Of a stretch of 32,545 nucleotides of DNA, positions 1-7,781 are shown piece by piece. Source of the DNA: Rhizobium sullae (GTDB lineage Bacteria > Pseudomonadota > Alphaproteobacteria > Rhizobiales > Rhizobiaceae). Position 1 is the first letter of the stretch; every line of letters begins with the position of its first letter. The position numbers were made by a program, and so were the translations under genes. The notes beneath the pieces were generated by a model. The model did no database searches and had not been told where the DNA came from. It was given only the letters and a program-made list of their open reading frames with translations. Location of the stretch: positions 23,764-56,308 of the forward strand of contig NZ_FWER01000058.1 in assembly GCF_900169785.1 (NCBI RefSeq), given 5' to 3'.

Positions 1-230
1 CCAAACCGCGCGAAGGAAACACGCCCTCCTTTGGCTTTCTTCCGAAAGCCCGACAGGACCATCCTATTACGCGAACAGGACAAATCCACGGGACATGTCA
101 AATGAAACACCGGACATTGCTGCCCGGCGTTCGGGCGGTCTTTAGGGGTTCGTCATGAAAATGTCAACAGCGGAGCGCGTTGAGAGATATCGCGTTTATC
201 GCCATATCGAAAGCAAATGGCCGGAGACTT

Positions 231-444
231 GTGAAACGACCCTCGCGATCGATGGTGATGTGCTTGACACAGCCAAGGCCATGCCCGCGCAGCAAGATAA
301 AAGCCTTGGCGAGATTATCTCTGACTTGGCTCGCAATCGCTGATCCAGACCCGATCACCCGTAATGCGTAACGGCATTCCGCTTATAAAAGAAGATCCAA
401 CGGGGCGGGCGATTACACCTGAATTTGTCAACGAATATCCGTGA
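231..444 (+). pseudogene. vapB-type antitoxin relic (frameshifted)
   Basis: Two reading frames together spell a typical VapB antitoxin. From about 236 the frame gives TTLAIDGDVLDTAKAM then KSLGEIISDLARNR and a stop at 341-343. After a shift near 338 another frame gives MRNGIPLIKEDPTGRAITP and FVNEYP, ending at 442-444. Intact VapB proteins of rhizobia start with a TTLxID strand and continue through DVL..AK and a GEIISDLAR helix to a (Y)RNGIPLL segment. A GTG at 231 sits two bases out of frame with that beginning, as if one A of a GTGAAAACG start had been lost. I therefore see at least one and probably two frameshifts. The family match is from memory of VapB proteins. The frames themselves are seen directly. 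Sequencing error cannot be excluded. Confidence 0.7.
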
Positions 445-558
445 CGTTCCTTCTCGACGTAAACGTTCTCATTGCCTGTTCTCGCGACTCTCGACCGTCG
501 GATAGGTGCGTCGCTTGCGGTTGATGGCAAAGCAAGGCTCTACCTTGTCGAGACATAA
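441..558 (+). pseudogene. vapC-type PIN toxin relic (internal deletion)
   Basis: A GTG at 441 overlaps the antitoxin stop (GTGA), the usual vapB-vapC coupling, and encodes VTFLLDVNVLIA. This is the beta-1 strand with the first acidic residue of a PIN-domain ribonuclease. After 12 codons the frame changes. The frame starting at 481 encodes LATLDRRI, then LAVDGKARLYLVET and a TAA at 556-558, which looks like the last strand and C-terminus of VapC (LATxDRR motif). About 100 central residues expected for a protein of roughly 135-145 residues are missing, including the middle catalytic acids. The toxin should be inactive. The relic ends 2 bp from the stop of the convergent ATPase gene. Confidence 0.68.
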
Positions 559-560
559 GC

Positions 561-2075
561 TTATTCCGCCGCTTGTGGCGCATCGCCTTGATCGGGCGCA
601 TTCGCATCGCCTGGCGCCGTCTGGCAGTTCATGTCCGGGAAAGCCACGACGCGTTTGCCCGTGAAGTCCGTGTGCACCACGACGGTGCCCTGCTCCTCGA
701 AATATCCGAGGAGACGCCTGGCCCGTCGCGCTGAATGCGTACCGTAGGCGCGGGCTATCCGGGCGTCGGACGGGCAAGGCTCGCCGCAGACTGCCGCCTT
801 CGCCAGCATCAGAAATACGCCCTGCAGATCGTCGGTCACACCGGCTGACAACGAAAGTGCCGCCGCCCAGACTTCGGTCCCGGCCGTTGCGGCATCGACG
901 CCAGACCGCGAGATCGCCACGCGCCGGCGGAACTCCGGCAGCGACATCGGCGACCCGGGCACGCGGCGCATGCGCAGACGCACCAGGAATTCCTGGTAGA
1001 GCACCGAATCCGTCCGGAAACCTGAACCCGGATCGTCGAGGATTTCCGAAAGCACGGCCGCAAGCCGTTCCTCGCGCTCCTCAGCGGAAAGTTCCCGCTG
1101 GCTTGCACGCGCCTCTGCGGGCGCAGCGGTCGCCGCAGGCGCCGAGCGTGAAAGCTCTGCCAGAATGTCCGTCGTCGGCCGTGGCGCCGGCGGCGCGCGG
1201 CGCGCGATTGGGCGCTGGAATTCCTCCGGATCGGGCGTGAAGATCAGGTCCTCGACATCCTGCGGCGCGTCCGGCAGCGGCATCAGCTTGGGGCTCGACG
1301 AGCGCGCCGACGTCTCCACGGCACCGATCTGGATCGGCAGCGGGCGGCGCGACAAGGCCGGTCCAAGCGCCACGAAGTTGCCGCGCCTCAGTTCGCGGAA
1401 CATTTCTGCCTGGCGCCGGTCCATGCCGAGCAAATCGGCGGCACGCGCCATGTCGATATCGAGGAAAGTGCGGCCCATTAGAAAGTTCGAGGCTTCCGCC
1501 GCAACGTTCTTCGCAAGCTTCGCTAACCGCTGCGTGGCGATCACGCCCGCCAGCCCGCGTTTGCGGCCGCGGCACATCAGGTTCGTCATGGCGCCCAGCG
1601 ACATCTTTCGGGCATCTTCGGAAACATCGCCGCCGACCGACGGGGCAAACATCTGCGCCTCGTCGACAACGACGAGCACGGGATACCAGTATTCGCGATC
1701 GGCATCGAACATGCCGTTGAGGAAGGCGGCCGCCGCGCGCATCTGCTGCTCGATGTCGAGGCCCTCCAGCGTCAATACGCAAGAGACACGGTGCTGGCGG
1801 ATACGGTTGGCAATGCCTGCAAGCTCCGCCTCCGTCCGTTCACCATCGACGACGACATGGCCAAAGCGGTCGCTGAGCGTGACGAAGTCGCCTTCCGGAT
1901 CGATGATGACCTGCTGGACCCACTGCGCGGACTGTTCAAGCAGCCGTCGCAGGAGATGTGACTTGCCGGAGCCGGAATTGCCCTGCACAAGAAGGCGGGT
2001 CGCCAGCAGCTCCTCGATATCGAGCGTCGCCGGGGTGTTCCCTGACGCCATTCCCATATCGATACCAACCTGCAA
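561..2075 (-). CDS. HerA-like (DUF87-type) P-loop ATPase
   Basis: Putative ATPase of the HerA/DUF87 group, 504 residues. Walker A is GNSGSGKSH at residues 32-40. Walker B is VLVVVDEAQ at about 133-141. A CRGRKRGLAGVIATQR stretch follows, as in HerA-like motors. The C-terminal third (about 290-504) has a proline- and alanine-rich linker and then a region I do not recognise. HerA-like proteins are hexameric DNA translocases, and many rhizobia carry this stand-alone form with no assigned role. No NurA-type nuclease gene lies next to it. The start is a TTG at 2075 preceded by an AGGT. ATGs at 2057 and 2051 are alternatives, but the MQVGID beginning looks conserved from memory. It is transcribed toward the vapBC relic. 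Confidence 0.8.
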   Translation of the reverse strand: MQVGIDMGMASGNTPATLDIEELLATRLLVQGNSGSGKSHLLRRLLEQSAQWVQQVIIDPEGDFVTLSDRFGHVVVDGERTEAELAGIANRIRQHRVSCVLTLEGLDIEQQMRAAAAFLNGMFDADREYWYPVLVVVDEAQMFAPSVGGDVSEDARKMSLGAMTNLMCRGRKRGLAGVIATQRLAKLAKNVAAEASNFLMGRTFLDIDMARAADLLGMDRRQAEMFRELRRGNFVALGPALSRRPLPIQIGAVETSARSSSPKLMPLPDAPQDVEDLIFTPDPEEFQRPIARRAPPAPRPTTDILAELSRSAPAATAAPAEARASQRELSAEEREERLAAVLSEILDDPGSGFRTDSVLYQEFLVRLRMRRVPGSPMSLPEFRRRVAISRSGVDAATAGTEVWAAALSLSAGVTDDLQGVFLMLAKAAVCGEPCPSDARIARAYGTHSARRARRLLGYFEEQGTVVVHTDFTGKRVVAFPDMNCQTAPGDANAPDQGDAPQAAE

Positions 2076-2222
2076 TGCAATGACCTATTCAGATGAGACT
2101 CAATGATGCGAAGCGCCATTGTCCTGAAACGGCGCGCTTCCGTCTATCAAAGATTTCCGGGCATTTCGCCCACGCGTTTGCAAAACCCACAGCGAATGCG
2201 GACAGTTGCGGCCTAGCGCTTA

Positions 2223-2546
2223 TCACCGCGCCGGCTTCCTGCGTTGCGCATGCGCCCACGCCATGCACAACGCATTCTCGAGATCCTCCTCGCCCAACTG
2301 CGACAGATCCGCGGTCGTCCAGCCCTGCCTGCCCCAGGCATTCGGCACCGGCGAAAAGGCATCCGCCAGCATCATGCATTTGAACTGCTGTTCGTCAGGC
2401 GTGAAATTGAAGTTTGCCGTCCGGCCATCGGCGGCGAGCGTGACGTAGATCCGCGCGACCCTGAATGCCATGCGGTCGAAATGCGGGGCCTCGATCGTAC
2501 CCTCCAGCGATAACGCGATGCGTCGCAAGTCTTCGCCTGTCGCCAT
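2223..2546 (-). CDS. MmcQ/YjbR family protein
   Basis: Small cytosolic protein of 107 residues. It has the features of the MmcQ/YjbR family (DUF419): an N-terminal helix LRRIALSLEGT, the sequence APHFDRMAFRV, and NFTPDEQQ followed by a C-terminal WTTADLSQL and a helical end. Proteins of this family have a CyaY-like double-wing fold and may bind DNA, but no firm function is known. I chose the ATG at 2546 rather than the longer frame from 2603 because a GGAGGT lies 7 bases upstream of it. It sits 53 bp behind murI on the same strand and is likely read in the trmJ-murI transcript. Confidence 0.85.
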   Translation of the reverse strand: MATGEDLRRIALSLEGTIEAPHFDRMAFRVARIYVTLAADGRTANFNFTPDEQQFKCMMLADAFSPVPNAWGRQGWTTADLSQLGEEDLENALCMAWAHAQRRKPAR

Positions 2547-2599
2547 TGCACCCACCTCCGACGGTTCGCGCCATCCTATCACGATTGAAGCTGGACGCG

Positions 2600-3403
2600 T
2601 CACCGGACCGTCAGCCCGAAGCCCTGCATCAGTCGCGTTGTGGCGAAATCCGGATTGCCGGAGGTAAACACAGCGAAATCAAAGTTGTCGGGGTGAACGC
2701 CATCGGCCACCTGCGGCACGAGGCTGCGCGCGCGCCGTGCGATGGCCTCGGCGGGGTCCAGCCAATCCACTGGCCAGGGTGCCAGCCGCCGGAAGAGGTT
2801 CGCCATGAAGGGATAATGGGTGCAGGCGAGCACGACGATGTCAGTCTTGCGGCCGTCCTTTTCGACGAAGCACTGCTCGATTTCCGTCATGACAGCCTCG
2901 TCCGAGACGGTATCGCCGCGGATGTAGGCTTCCGCCATGCGCGCCAGATTCTCCGAGCCGACGAGGCGGACGTGGCATTGCTGCGCAAAGGATTGGATCA
3001 GATCCCGCGTATAGGCGCGTTTGACCGTGCCGGGCGTGGCAAGCACCGAGACGAGACCGGAACGCGTGCGCTCTGCGGCGGGCTTGATCGCCGGCACCGT
3101 GCCGACGAAAGTCATCTGCGGGAAGGCGGCGCGCAGATCGGCACCAACCAGCGTAAAGGCCGTATTGCAGGCGATGACACAGACTTCGGGATCGTAGTCC
3201 TCGAGCAGCCTGTCGAAGATCGTGATGATACGCTCCTTCAGCGCCTGCTCTTCCCAGCCCCCATAGGGAAATCCCGCATCGTCGGCGATGTAGATGAAGC
3301 CGCGCTCCGGCATCAGCACGCGGGCTTCGCGGAGCACAGTCAGCCCCCCGATACCGGAATCGAAGATCAAGACCGGTTTCAGCTCATTCGCTGCTGATGT
3401 CAT
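2600..3403 (-). CDS. murI: Glutamate racemase
   Basis: Glutamate racemase, 267 residues from the ATG at 3403. It interconverts L- and D-glutamate in the cytosol and supplies D-glutamate for peptidoglycan. The two catalytic cysteines are visible: Cys79 in VIACNTAF and Cys194 in VLACTHYPF. The substrate-binding FDSGIGGLTV motif is at 14-23, and GGW follows in the usual place after the FPYG loop. The length is normal for the family. A longer frame from 3472 would run into the trmJ gene and is not supported. The start lies 7 bp after the trmJ stop, so the two genes are probably co-transcribed and translationally linked. An AAGGA lies 11 bases before the ATG. Confidence 0.95.
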   Translation of the reverse strand: MTSAANELKPVLIFDSGIGGLTVLREARVLMPERGFIYIADDAGFPYGGWEEQALKERIITIFDRLLEDYDPEVCVIACNTAFTLVGADLRAAFPQMTFVGTVPAIKPAAERTRSGLVSVLATPGTVKRAYTRDLIQSFAQQCHVRLVGSENLARMAEAYIRGDTVSDEAVMTEIEQCFVEKDGRKTDIVVLACTHYPFMANLFRRLAPWPVDWLDPAEAIARRARSLVPQVADGVHPDNFDFAVFTSGNPDFATTRLMQGFGLTVR

Positions 3404-3410
3404 CTTTCGG

Positions 3411-4214
3411 CTATTCCTTGGTGTCTGCAGGCGGACGGCTTCCGCGCGGATACTTGCGCGAGAAGCGGTCAAGGGAAGATATCACGCCGCGCAGCACGCT
3501 GATTTCCTGTTCCGTGAAGGCGCGGCGGGAAAGGACCGCGCGCAGATTGTCCACCATTTTCGGCTTTTTCCCGGCAGGATGGAAATAATTGCGTGCTTCC
3601 AGCGCCTCTTCCAGCTGGTCGAAAAGTCCGAAGAGCTGCTCCTTCGTCGATTGCGTCTGCGACGTCGCCTGGAACGGCACGGCACCAGCATCCTCCATGC
3701 CGGATTTCATCCACTCGTAAGACATCAGAAGCACGGCCTGCGCGATGTTCAGCGAGGCGAAGGCGGGATTGACCGGGAAGCTCACGATCTCATCGGCAAG
3801 AGCCACTTCCTCGTTGGTCAGCCCCCAGCGTTCACGGCCGAAGAGGATGCCGGTGCCCTCGCCCGCGCGGAATTTCGCCCGCAACGTTTCGGCAGCAACC
3901 ACCGGAGAACGCACCGGCTTGAAGCCATCCCGTTCCCGGGCCGTCGTCGCATAGACGAAGTTAAGATCAACGACAGCCTGCTCCAGCGTGTGGTAAACCT
4001 TTGTGCCTTCGATAACGTGATCGGCTTTGGAGGCGGCGGCTTGTGCCTTCTCGTTCGGCCAGCCGTCGCGCGGATTGACGAGGCGCAGCTCCGCAAGGCC
4101 GAAATTCGCCATTGCGCGCGCCACCATGCCGATGTTCTCGCCCATCTGCGGCTCGACCAGAATGATGACCGGTCCTTCGGCCAAAAGTTTGCGCTCGCTA
4201 TTCGTGCCCGCCAT
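3411..4214 (-). CDS. trmJ: TrmJ-type RNA 2'-O-methyltransferase (SpoU/TrmH family)
   Basis: SPOUT-superfamily RNA methyltransferase, 267 residues, most like TrmJ, which methylates the ribose at tRNA position 32 using S-adenosylmethionine. The family motifs are present: LVEPQMGENIGMVARAM near the N-terminus, GILFGRERWGLTNEE in the middle, and SLNIAQAVLLMSYEW forming part of the knotted cofactor site. A C-terminal helical extension of about 90 residues is also typical of TrmJ. The ATG at 4214 has an AAGGA 8 bases upstream, so I prefer it to the longer frame from 4268. It is the first gene of a probable trmJ-murI-mmcQ operon. The exact RNA target is inferred from family resemblance only. Confidence 0.85.
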   Translation of the reverse strand: MAGTNSERKLLAEGPVIILVEPQMGENIGMVARAMANFGLAELRLVNPRDGWPNEKAQAAASKADHVIEGTKVYHTLEQAVVDLNFVYATTARERDGFKPVRSPVVAAETLRAKFRAGEGTGILFGRERWGLTNEEVALADEIVSFPVNPAFASLNIAQAVLLMSYEWMKSGMEDAGAVPFQATSQTQSTKEQLFGLFDQLEEALEARNYFHPAGKKPKMVDNLRAVLSRRAFTEQEISVLRGVISSLDRFSRKYPRGSRPPADTKE

Positions 4215-4446
4215 AAATGCCGTCCTTGCTGTCATGCGGGGAATAGCTTTGCAAAGCCGAAACGGCAAGGCCCATGCCGCAGGATTGACCTGTCCGTATA
4301 CCGTCGATCAAATCAAACCTGCTTTCACTCGCCCAGTTCTGGACGGTTGCATCCATGACTTCCTGCACCGGTGCCTCGATCTCCGCGCCATCGGGGACGG
4401 CGGGCAAACCGGCAAATGCGACAAGCAGAAGGGCGATCGTCTTCAT
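4198..4446 (-). CDS. Small putative secreted protein, probably a truncated relic
   Basis: An 82-codon frame begins with a plausible signal peptide (MKTIALLLVAFAGLPAVPDGA) and continues as EIEAPVQEVMDATVQNW. That resembles the beginning of small periplasmic proteins found in rhizobia, which in my memory run on to about 130-150 residues with a conserved aromatic C-terminal half. Here the rest is missing. The sequence after residue 35 looks unrelated, and the frame ends 17 bp inside trmJ. There is no good Shine-Dalgarno before the ATG at 4446. I read it as the front part of a lost gene, but a short functional peptide is possible. Confidence 0.35.
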   Translation of the reverse strand: MKTIALLLVAFAGLPAVPDGAEIEAPVQEVMDATVQNWASESRFDLIDGIRTGQSCGMGLAVSALQSYSPHDSKDGIYGGHE

Positions 4447-4546
4447 GATGAAATATCCGGTTCGAAAGGCAATTGCGTGGAACACTAGCCGAACCTCCGG
4501 ACTTGGCAAAGGCACGCCAAAATGCGCTTTGAACGGCGCTTGCGGC

Positions 4547-4574
4547 TTTGCGTTCCCGGCTCACAATGCTATAG
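4547..4574 (+). promoter_or_regulatory. Candidate promoter of icd
   Basis: TTTGCG at 4547-4552 and CTATAG at 4569-4574 are separated by 16 bases and resemble the rhizobial vegetative promoter (CTTGAC and CTATAT). The -10 match is good and the -35 match is poor. It lies about 66 bp upstream of the icd start codon. This is pattern recognition only. Confidence 0.3.
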
Positions 4575-4640
4575 CGCTCGGGATTTTTCATCACCCACCC
4601 TGGGACGGTCGTCCCTTCCAAGCTTGAACGAGGCAGATAC

Positions 4641-5855
4641 ATGAAGAAGATCAAGGTCGCCAATCCCGTCGCCGATCTCGACGGCGATGAAATGACTCGC
4701 ATCATTTGGCAGCTCATCAAGGACAAGCTGATCCATCCGTATCTCGACCTCGACATCGACTATTACGACCTCTCGGTCGAAAACCGCGACGCCACGAACG
4801 ACCAGGTCACGGTCGATGCCGCAAACGCCATCAAGAAATACGGCGTCGGCATCAAGTGCGCGACGATCACGCCGGATGAAGCCCGCGTGCAGGAATTCAA
4901 CCTCAAGGAAATGTGGAAGAGCCCGAACGGCACGATTCGCAACATTTTGGGCGGCGTCATCTTCCGCGAACCGATCATCTGCAAGAACGTTCCGCGCCTC
5001 GTTCCAGGCTGGACGCAGCCGATCGTCGTCGGCCGTCACGCTTTCGGCGACCAGTACCGCGCCACCGACTTCAAGTTCCCGGGCAAGGGCAAACTCACCA
5101 TCAAGTTCGTCGGCGAAGACGGTCAGGTCATCGAAAGGGAAGTGTTCAACGCACCGGGCGCCGGCGTGGCCATGGCCATGTACAATCTCGACGAATCGAT
5201 CCGCGAATTCGCCCGCGCCTCGATGATGTACGGCCTGATGCGCAAGTGGCCGGTCTACCTGTCCACCAAGAACACCATTCTCAAGGCCTATGACGGCCGC
5301 TTCAAGGATATCTTCGAGGAAGTCTACGAGACCGAATTCAAGGACCAGTTCAAGGAAGCCGGCATCACCTACGAGCACCGTCTGATCGACGACATGGTCG
5401 CCTCGGCGCTCAAGTGGTCCGGCGGCTACGTCTGGGCCTGTAAGAACTACGACGGCGACGTGCAGTCCGACACGGTTGCCCAGGGCTTCGGTTCGCTTGG
5501 CCTGATGACCTCGGTCCTCTTGACGCCGGACGGCAAGACGGTGGAAGCCGAGGCCGCCCACGGCACGGTCACCCGCCACTACCGCCAGCACCAGAAGGGC
5601 CAGGAAACCTCGACGAACTCGATCGCCTCGATCTTCGCCTGGACCCGCGGCCTGGCGCACCGCGCCAAGCTCGACGACAACACCGAGCTCGCCCGCTTCG
5701 CCTCCACGCTGGAAAAGGTCTGCGTCGACACCGTCGAAGCCGGCTTTATGACCAAGGACCTGGCGCTGCTGATCGGCCCGGATCAGCCATGGCTCTCCAC
5801 CACCGCCTTCCTCGACAAGATCGACTCCAACCTGCAGAAGGCCATGGGCGCCTGA
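4641..5855 (+). CDS. icd: NADP-dependent isocitrate dehydrogenase
   Basis: Isocitrate dehydrogenase of 404 residues, the TCA-cycle enzyme that converts isocitrate to 2-oxoglutarate and CO2 with NADP+. It belongs to the eukaryote-like homodimeric type common in Rhizobiales, not the E. coli type. This is shown by the start MKKIKVANPVADLDGDEMTR, the substrate-binding stretch SPNGTIRNILGG, the Tyr/Arg region QYRATDF, the metal-binding YDGDVQSD and the C-terminal AHGTVTRHYR, which contributes to NADP+ binding. The length matches the family. A GAGG precedes the ATG by a suitable distance. It is followed 20 bp after its stop by a very strong hairpin, so it is probably a single-gene transcript. Confidence 0.97.
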   Translation: MKKIKVANPVADLDGDEMTRIIWQLIKDKLIHPYLDLDIDYYDLSVENRDATNDQVTVDAANAIKKYGVGIKCATITPDEARVQEFNLKEMWKSPNGTIRNILGGVIFREPIICKNVPRLVPGWTQPIVVGRHAFGDQYRATDFKFPGKGKLTIKFVGEDGQVIEREVFNAPGAGVAMAMYNLDESIREFARASMMYGLMRKWPVYLSTKNTILKAYDGRFKDIFEEVYETEFKDQFKEAGITYEHRLIDDMVASALKWSGGYVWACKNYDGDVQSDTVAQGFGSLGLMTSVLLTPDGKTVEAEAAHGTVTRHYRQHQKGQETSTNSIASIFAWTRGLAHRAKLDDNTELARFASTLEKVCVDTVEAGFMTKDLALLIGPDQPWLSTTAFLDKIDSNLQKAMGA

Positions 5856-5875
5856 GGCACCCGGAGACATCGAAC

Positions 5876-5910
5876 AACGAATGCGGCGGGATCTTCCCGC
5901 CGTATTCGTT
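5876..5910 (+). terminator. Terminator after icd
   Basis: A 16-bp stem (5876-5891 with 5895-5910, one G-U pair) closes a 3-base TCT loop. The core is GCGGCGGGA/TCCCGCCGT. The T-tract is short (CGTTTC), so it may act partly as an mRNA-stabilising or bidirectional hairpin. It lies between the icd stop and the acetyltransferase start. Confidence 0.75.
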
Positions 5911-5935
5911 TCAGGCACAAAAGAGGAGCATGGAC

Positions 5936-6379
5936 ATGACGACCATCCGCCTGCTACAGCCGTCTGACCGCGCCGCCTGGGAGCCTCTCTGGGTCGCCTA
6001 CCAGCGCTTCTACGAAGTCGTTATTCCGCCGGAAACGACGGACCTGACTTGGAGCCGCTTCCACGACCCGGCCGAAGAGATGTACGCGCTAGGCGCCTTC
6101 GACGCGGGCGGCCGCCTTGTCGGCATCGTTCACGCCATCTTCCACCGGTCCTGCTGGCTGCCACGATGGACCTGCTATCTGCAGGACCTTTACGTCGAAG
6201 CCGACCGGCGGGGCTCAGGCACCGGCGCAGCTCTTATCGAAGCCGTGGCAGATCTTGCACGGGAGAACGGCGCCGGCAGGCTCTACTGGATGACCCACGA
6301 GACCAACGCGACGGCACGGCGGCTCTACGACCAGATCGCCGAGAGCTCCGGTTTCATCCAGTACCGCAAGGCGCTTTGA
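5936..6379 (+). CDS. GNAT family N-acetyltransferase
   Basis: Putative acetyltransferase of 147 residues with a single GNAT fold that transfers an acetyl group from acetyl-CoA to an unknown amine. The core acetyl-CoA motif is visible as LQDLYVEADRRGSGTGAALIEAV, the V/I-x-x-x-x-R-G-x-G-x-A pattern, followed by a beta-5 strand RLYWMTHETN and a C-terminal helix with ARRLYDQ. Two ATGs compete. The one at 5930 has an AGGAG only one base away, while the one at 5936 has it 7 bases away, so I chose 5936. It precedes the GST-like gene by 62 bp, and the pair may be one transcript. The substrate cannot be read from the sequence. Confidence 0.85.
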   Translation: MTTIRLLQPSDRAAWEPLWVAYQRFYEVVIPPETTDLTWSRFHDPAEEMYALGAFDAGGRLVGIVHAIFHRSCWLPRWTCYLQDLYVEADRRGSGTGAALIEAVADLARENGAGRLYWMTHETNATARRLYDQIAESSGFIQYRKAL

Positions 6380-6441
6380 ACGGCAGGCTTGATTTTGCTC
6401 CGGGCCGCGCTAGACCGGAAAAGGAACAGGAGGAGGAAAGC

Positions 6442-7062
6442 ATGGCTGAAGAACTCGTATTCTATACGAACCCGATGTCGCGCGGCCGTATAGCCCGCTG
6501 GATGCTGGAGGAGACCGGCGTTCCCTACCGCACGGAAATCATGACCTTCGGCGGCACGATGAAGGCGCCGGACTATCTGGCCGTGAACCCGATGGGCAAG
6601 GTGCCGGCGATCCGGCATGGCGAAACGATCGTGACGGAATGCGCCGCGATCTGCGCCTATCTGGCCGATACTTTTCCGGAAAAGGAGCTCGCTCCGAAGC
6701 CTCATGAGCGCGGCAGCTATTACCGCTGGATCTTCTTCGCCGCCGGCCCCTTGGAAGCTGCTGCCACCAACCGTGCGCTCGGCTTTGTGACGCCCGCCGA
6801 AAAGAGCCGAATGGCCGGTTACGGCAGCTTTGGCGACGTCATGGATACACTCGAAAAAGCCGTCAGCGCTTCGCCCTATATTGCCGGCGACCGCTTCACG
6901 GCCGCCGATGTCTACGTCGGCTCGCATATCGGCTGGGGCATGGGCTTCGGCACGTTCGAAAAGCGCCAGGCCTTCGCGGACTATGTCGCCCGCGTGACCA
7001 ACCGCGAAGGCTACAGGCGAGCCACCGCGCTTGATGACGAACTCATGAAGCAGATGCAATAG
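6442..7062 (+). CDS. Glutathione S-transferase-like protein
   Basis: Cytosolic GST-fold protein of 206 residues. The N-terminal thioredoxin-like domain (about 1-80) has LVFYTNPMSRGRIARWMLEE, the cis-proline loop NPMGKVPAI and the glutathione-contacting TECAAICAYL. The helical C-terminal domain (about 90-206) includes FTAADVYVG, which corresponds to the conserved N-capping box and hydrophobic staple of GSTs. A strong AGGAGG lies 5 bases before the ATG at 6442. Such proteins conjugate glutathione to electrophiles or act as glutathione-dependent reductases, and the actual substrate is unknown. The downstream neighbour on the opposite strand is a GyrI-like pseudogene. Confidence 0.88.
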   Translation: MAEELVFYTNPMSRGRIARWMLEETGVPYRTEIMTFGGTMKAPDYLAVNPMGKVPAIRHGETIVTECAAICAYLADTFPEKELAPKPHERGSYYRWIFFAAGPLEAAATNRALGFVTPAEKSRMAGYGSFGDVMDTLEKAVSASPYIAGDRFTAADVYVGSHIGWGMGFGTFEKRQAFADYVARVTNREGYRRATALDDELMKQMQ

Positions 7063-7070
7063 GAGCCGCT

Positions 7071-7535
7071 TTACGCGAGCGGCATGTGAATATCCGTGAG
7101 CAGTTCGGTCGGCGGAACGCCGCGGGGATTGTTGGGATATTCCTGGAACATCACGCTGTCCTTGACCTGCCTGCCGGATTTTGGGAGCTATTCCGCTTAA
7201 AGCCATTGATCGGCCTTGTGCATATCGGCGTAAGGTCCCTTTGTGGCGGAGAACAGCATATTCGCCAGCATCGAGCCTATGCCGTTCGAACGGCGGCTCT
7301 GCCGGAACGCCCGAGAGGCCGGTCACGCAGGCGATGGAGCACAGCTTTTCCGCCGGCACGATATCCGCATCGTCGAAACAGACGCCGATCCTCCGCATGT
7401 CGGGTTTGCCAGGCCGCGGGCACCGAGCGTCCCGAACAGCGTCTCGAACGCCTTGCTGATCTGCATGTAGGAGCCATTATGGAGAACGCCTATCAATTCG
7501 ATCGGCTCTATCTTCCGTAAGGTTACATCGAACAT
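7071..7535 (-). pseudogene. GyrI-like domain protein, frameshifted
   Basis: Read on the minus strand, four successive pieces in shifting frames spell a full-length GyrI-like (SbmC/AraC-effector-domain) protein: MFDVTLRKIEPIELIGVL to ETLFGTLGARGLANP, then RRIGVCFDDADIVPAEKL to GEYAVLRHKG, then PYADMHKADQWL, then GRQVKDSVMFQEYPNNP to TDIHMPLA and a stop at 7071-7073. The total span of 465 bp equals 155 codons, the usual length of stand-alone members, so the damage is a few small indels and not a deletion. GyrI-like domains bind small ligands, and some inhibit DNA gyrase. No helix-turn-helix domain is visible upstream. The breaks fall near 7395, 7225 and 7200. Sequencing errors could mimic this, but three in one gene and none in its neighbours makes decay more likely. 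Confidence 0.75.
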
Positions 7536-7730
7536 GGCCGCTTTCTTCCCGTTACGTGAGGGTTCAAGGGCTCTGTGGCCTCCCTCTTTCCGGTAGCGCG
7601 CCGGCGCAGCCCGTAGACTTGATCCTCCCCACGGTCGCTCACTCTTCCGCAGTTGCGCTTCTCTTTGCTCCCTATGACCAGCTTACGGCGGGACTGCACC
7701 ACAAGAATGCACCCATGCTGGGCGCACAAC

Positions 7731-7760
7731 AAAAAGGCGGAGGATTAGCCCCCGCCTTTC
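7731..7760 (-). terminator. Terminator of alaS
   Basis: On the minus strand a GAAAGGCGGGGG arm and a CCTCCGCCTTT arm form a hairpin around a short loop and run into TTTTTG. It lies about 20 bp after the alaS stop codon. It is a normal intrinsic terminator. Confidence 0.85.
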
Positions 7761-7781
7761 AAACCTCATCGGCAGATGAAA

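Noticed and set aside
33..50. GGCTTTC/GAAAGCC hairpin near the left edge
   Set aside because: It is a perfect 7-bp stem with a 4-base loop, but no T-tract follows on either strand and no gene end is visible next to it. Chance or an upstream feature outside the window cannot be told apart.
4569..5918. 449-codon minus-strand ORF
   Set aside because: It is antisense to icd, which is unmistakable on the plus strand.
7536..7730. Search for an AraC helix-turn-helix upstream of the GyrI-like pseudogene
   Set aside because: Translations of the minus strand show no helix-turn-helix pattern, so the pseudogene is treated as a stand-alone GyrI-like protein. The roughly 195 bp hold nothing else that I can identify.
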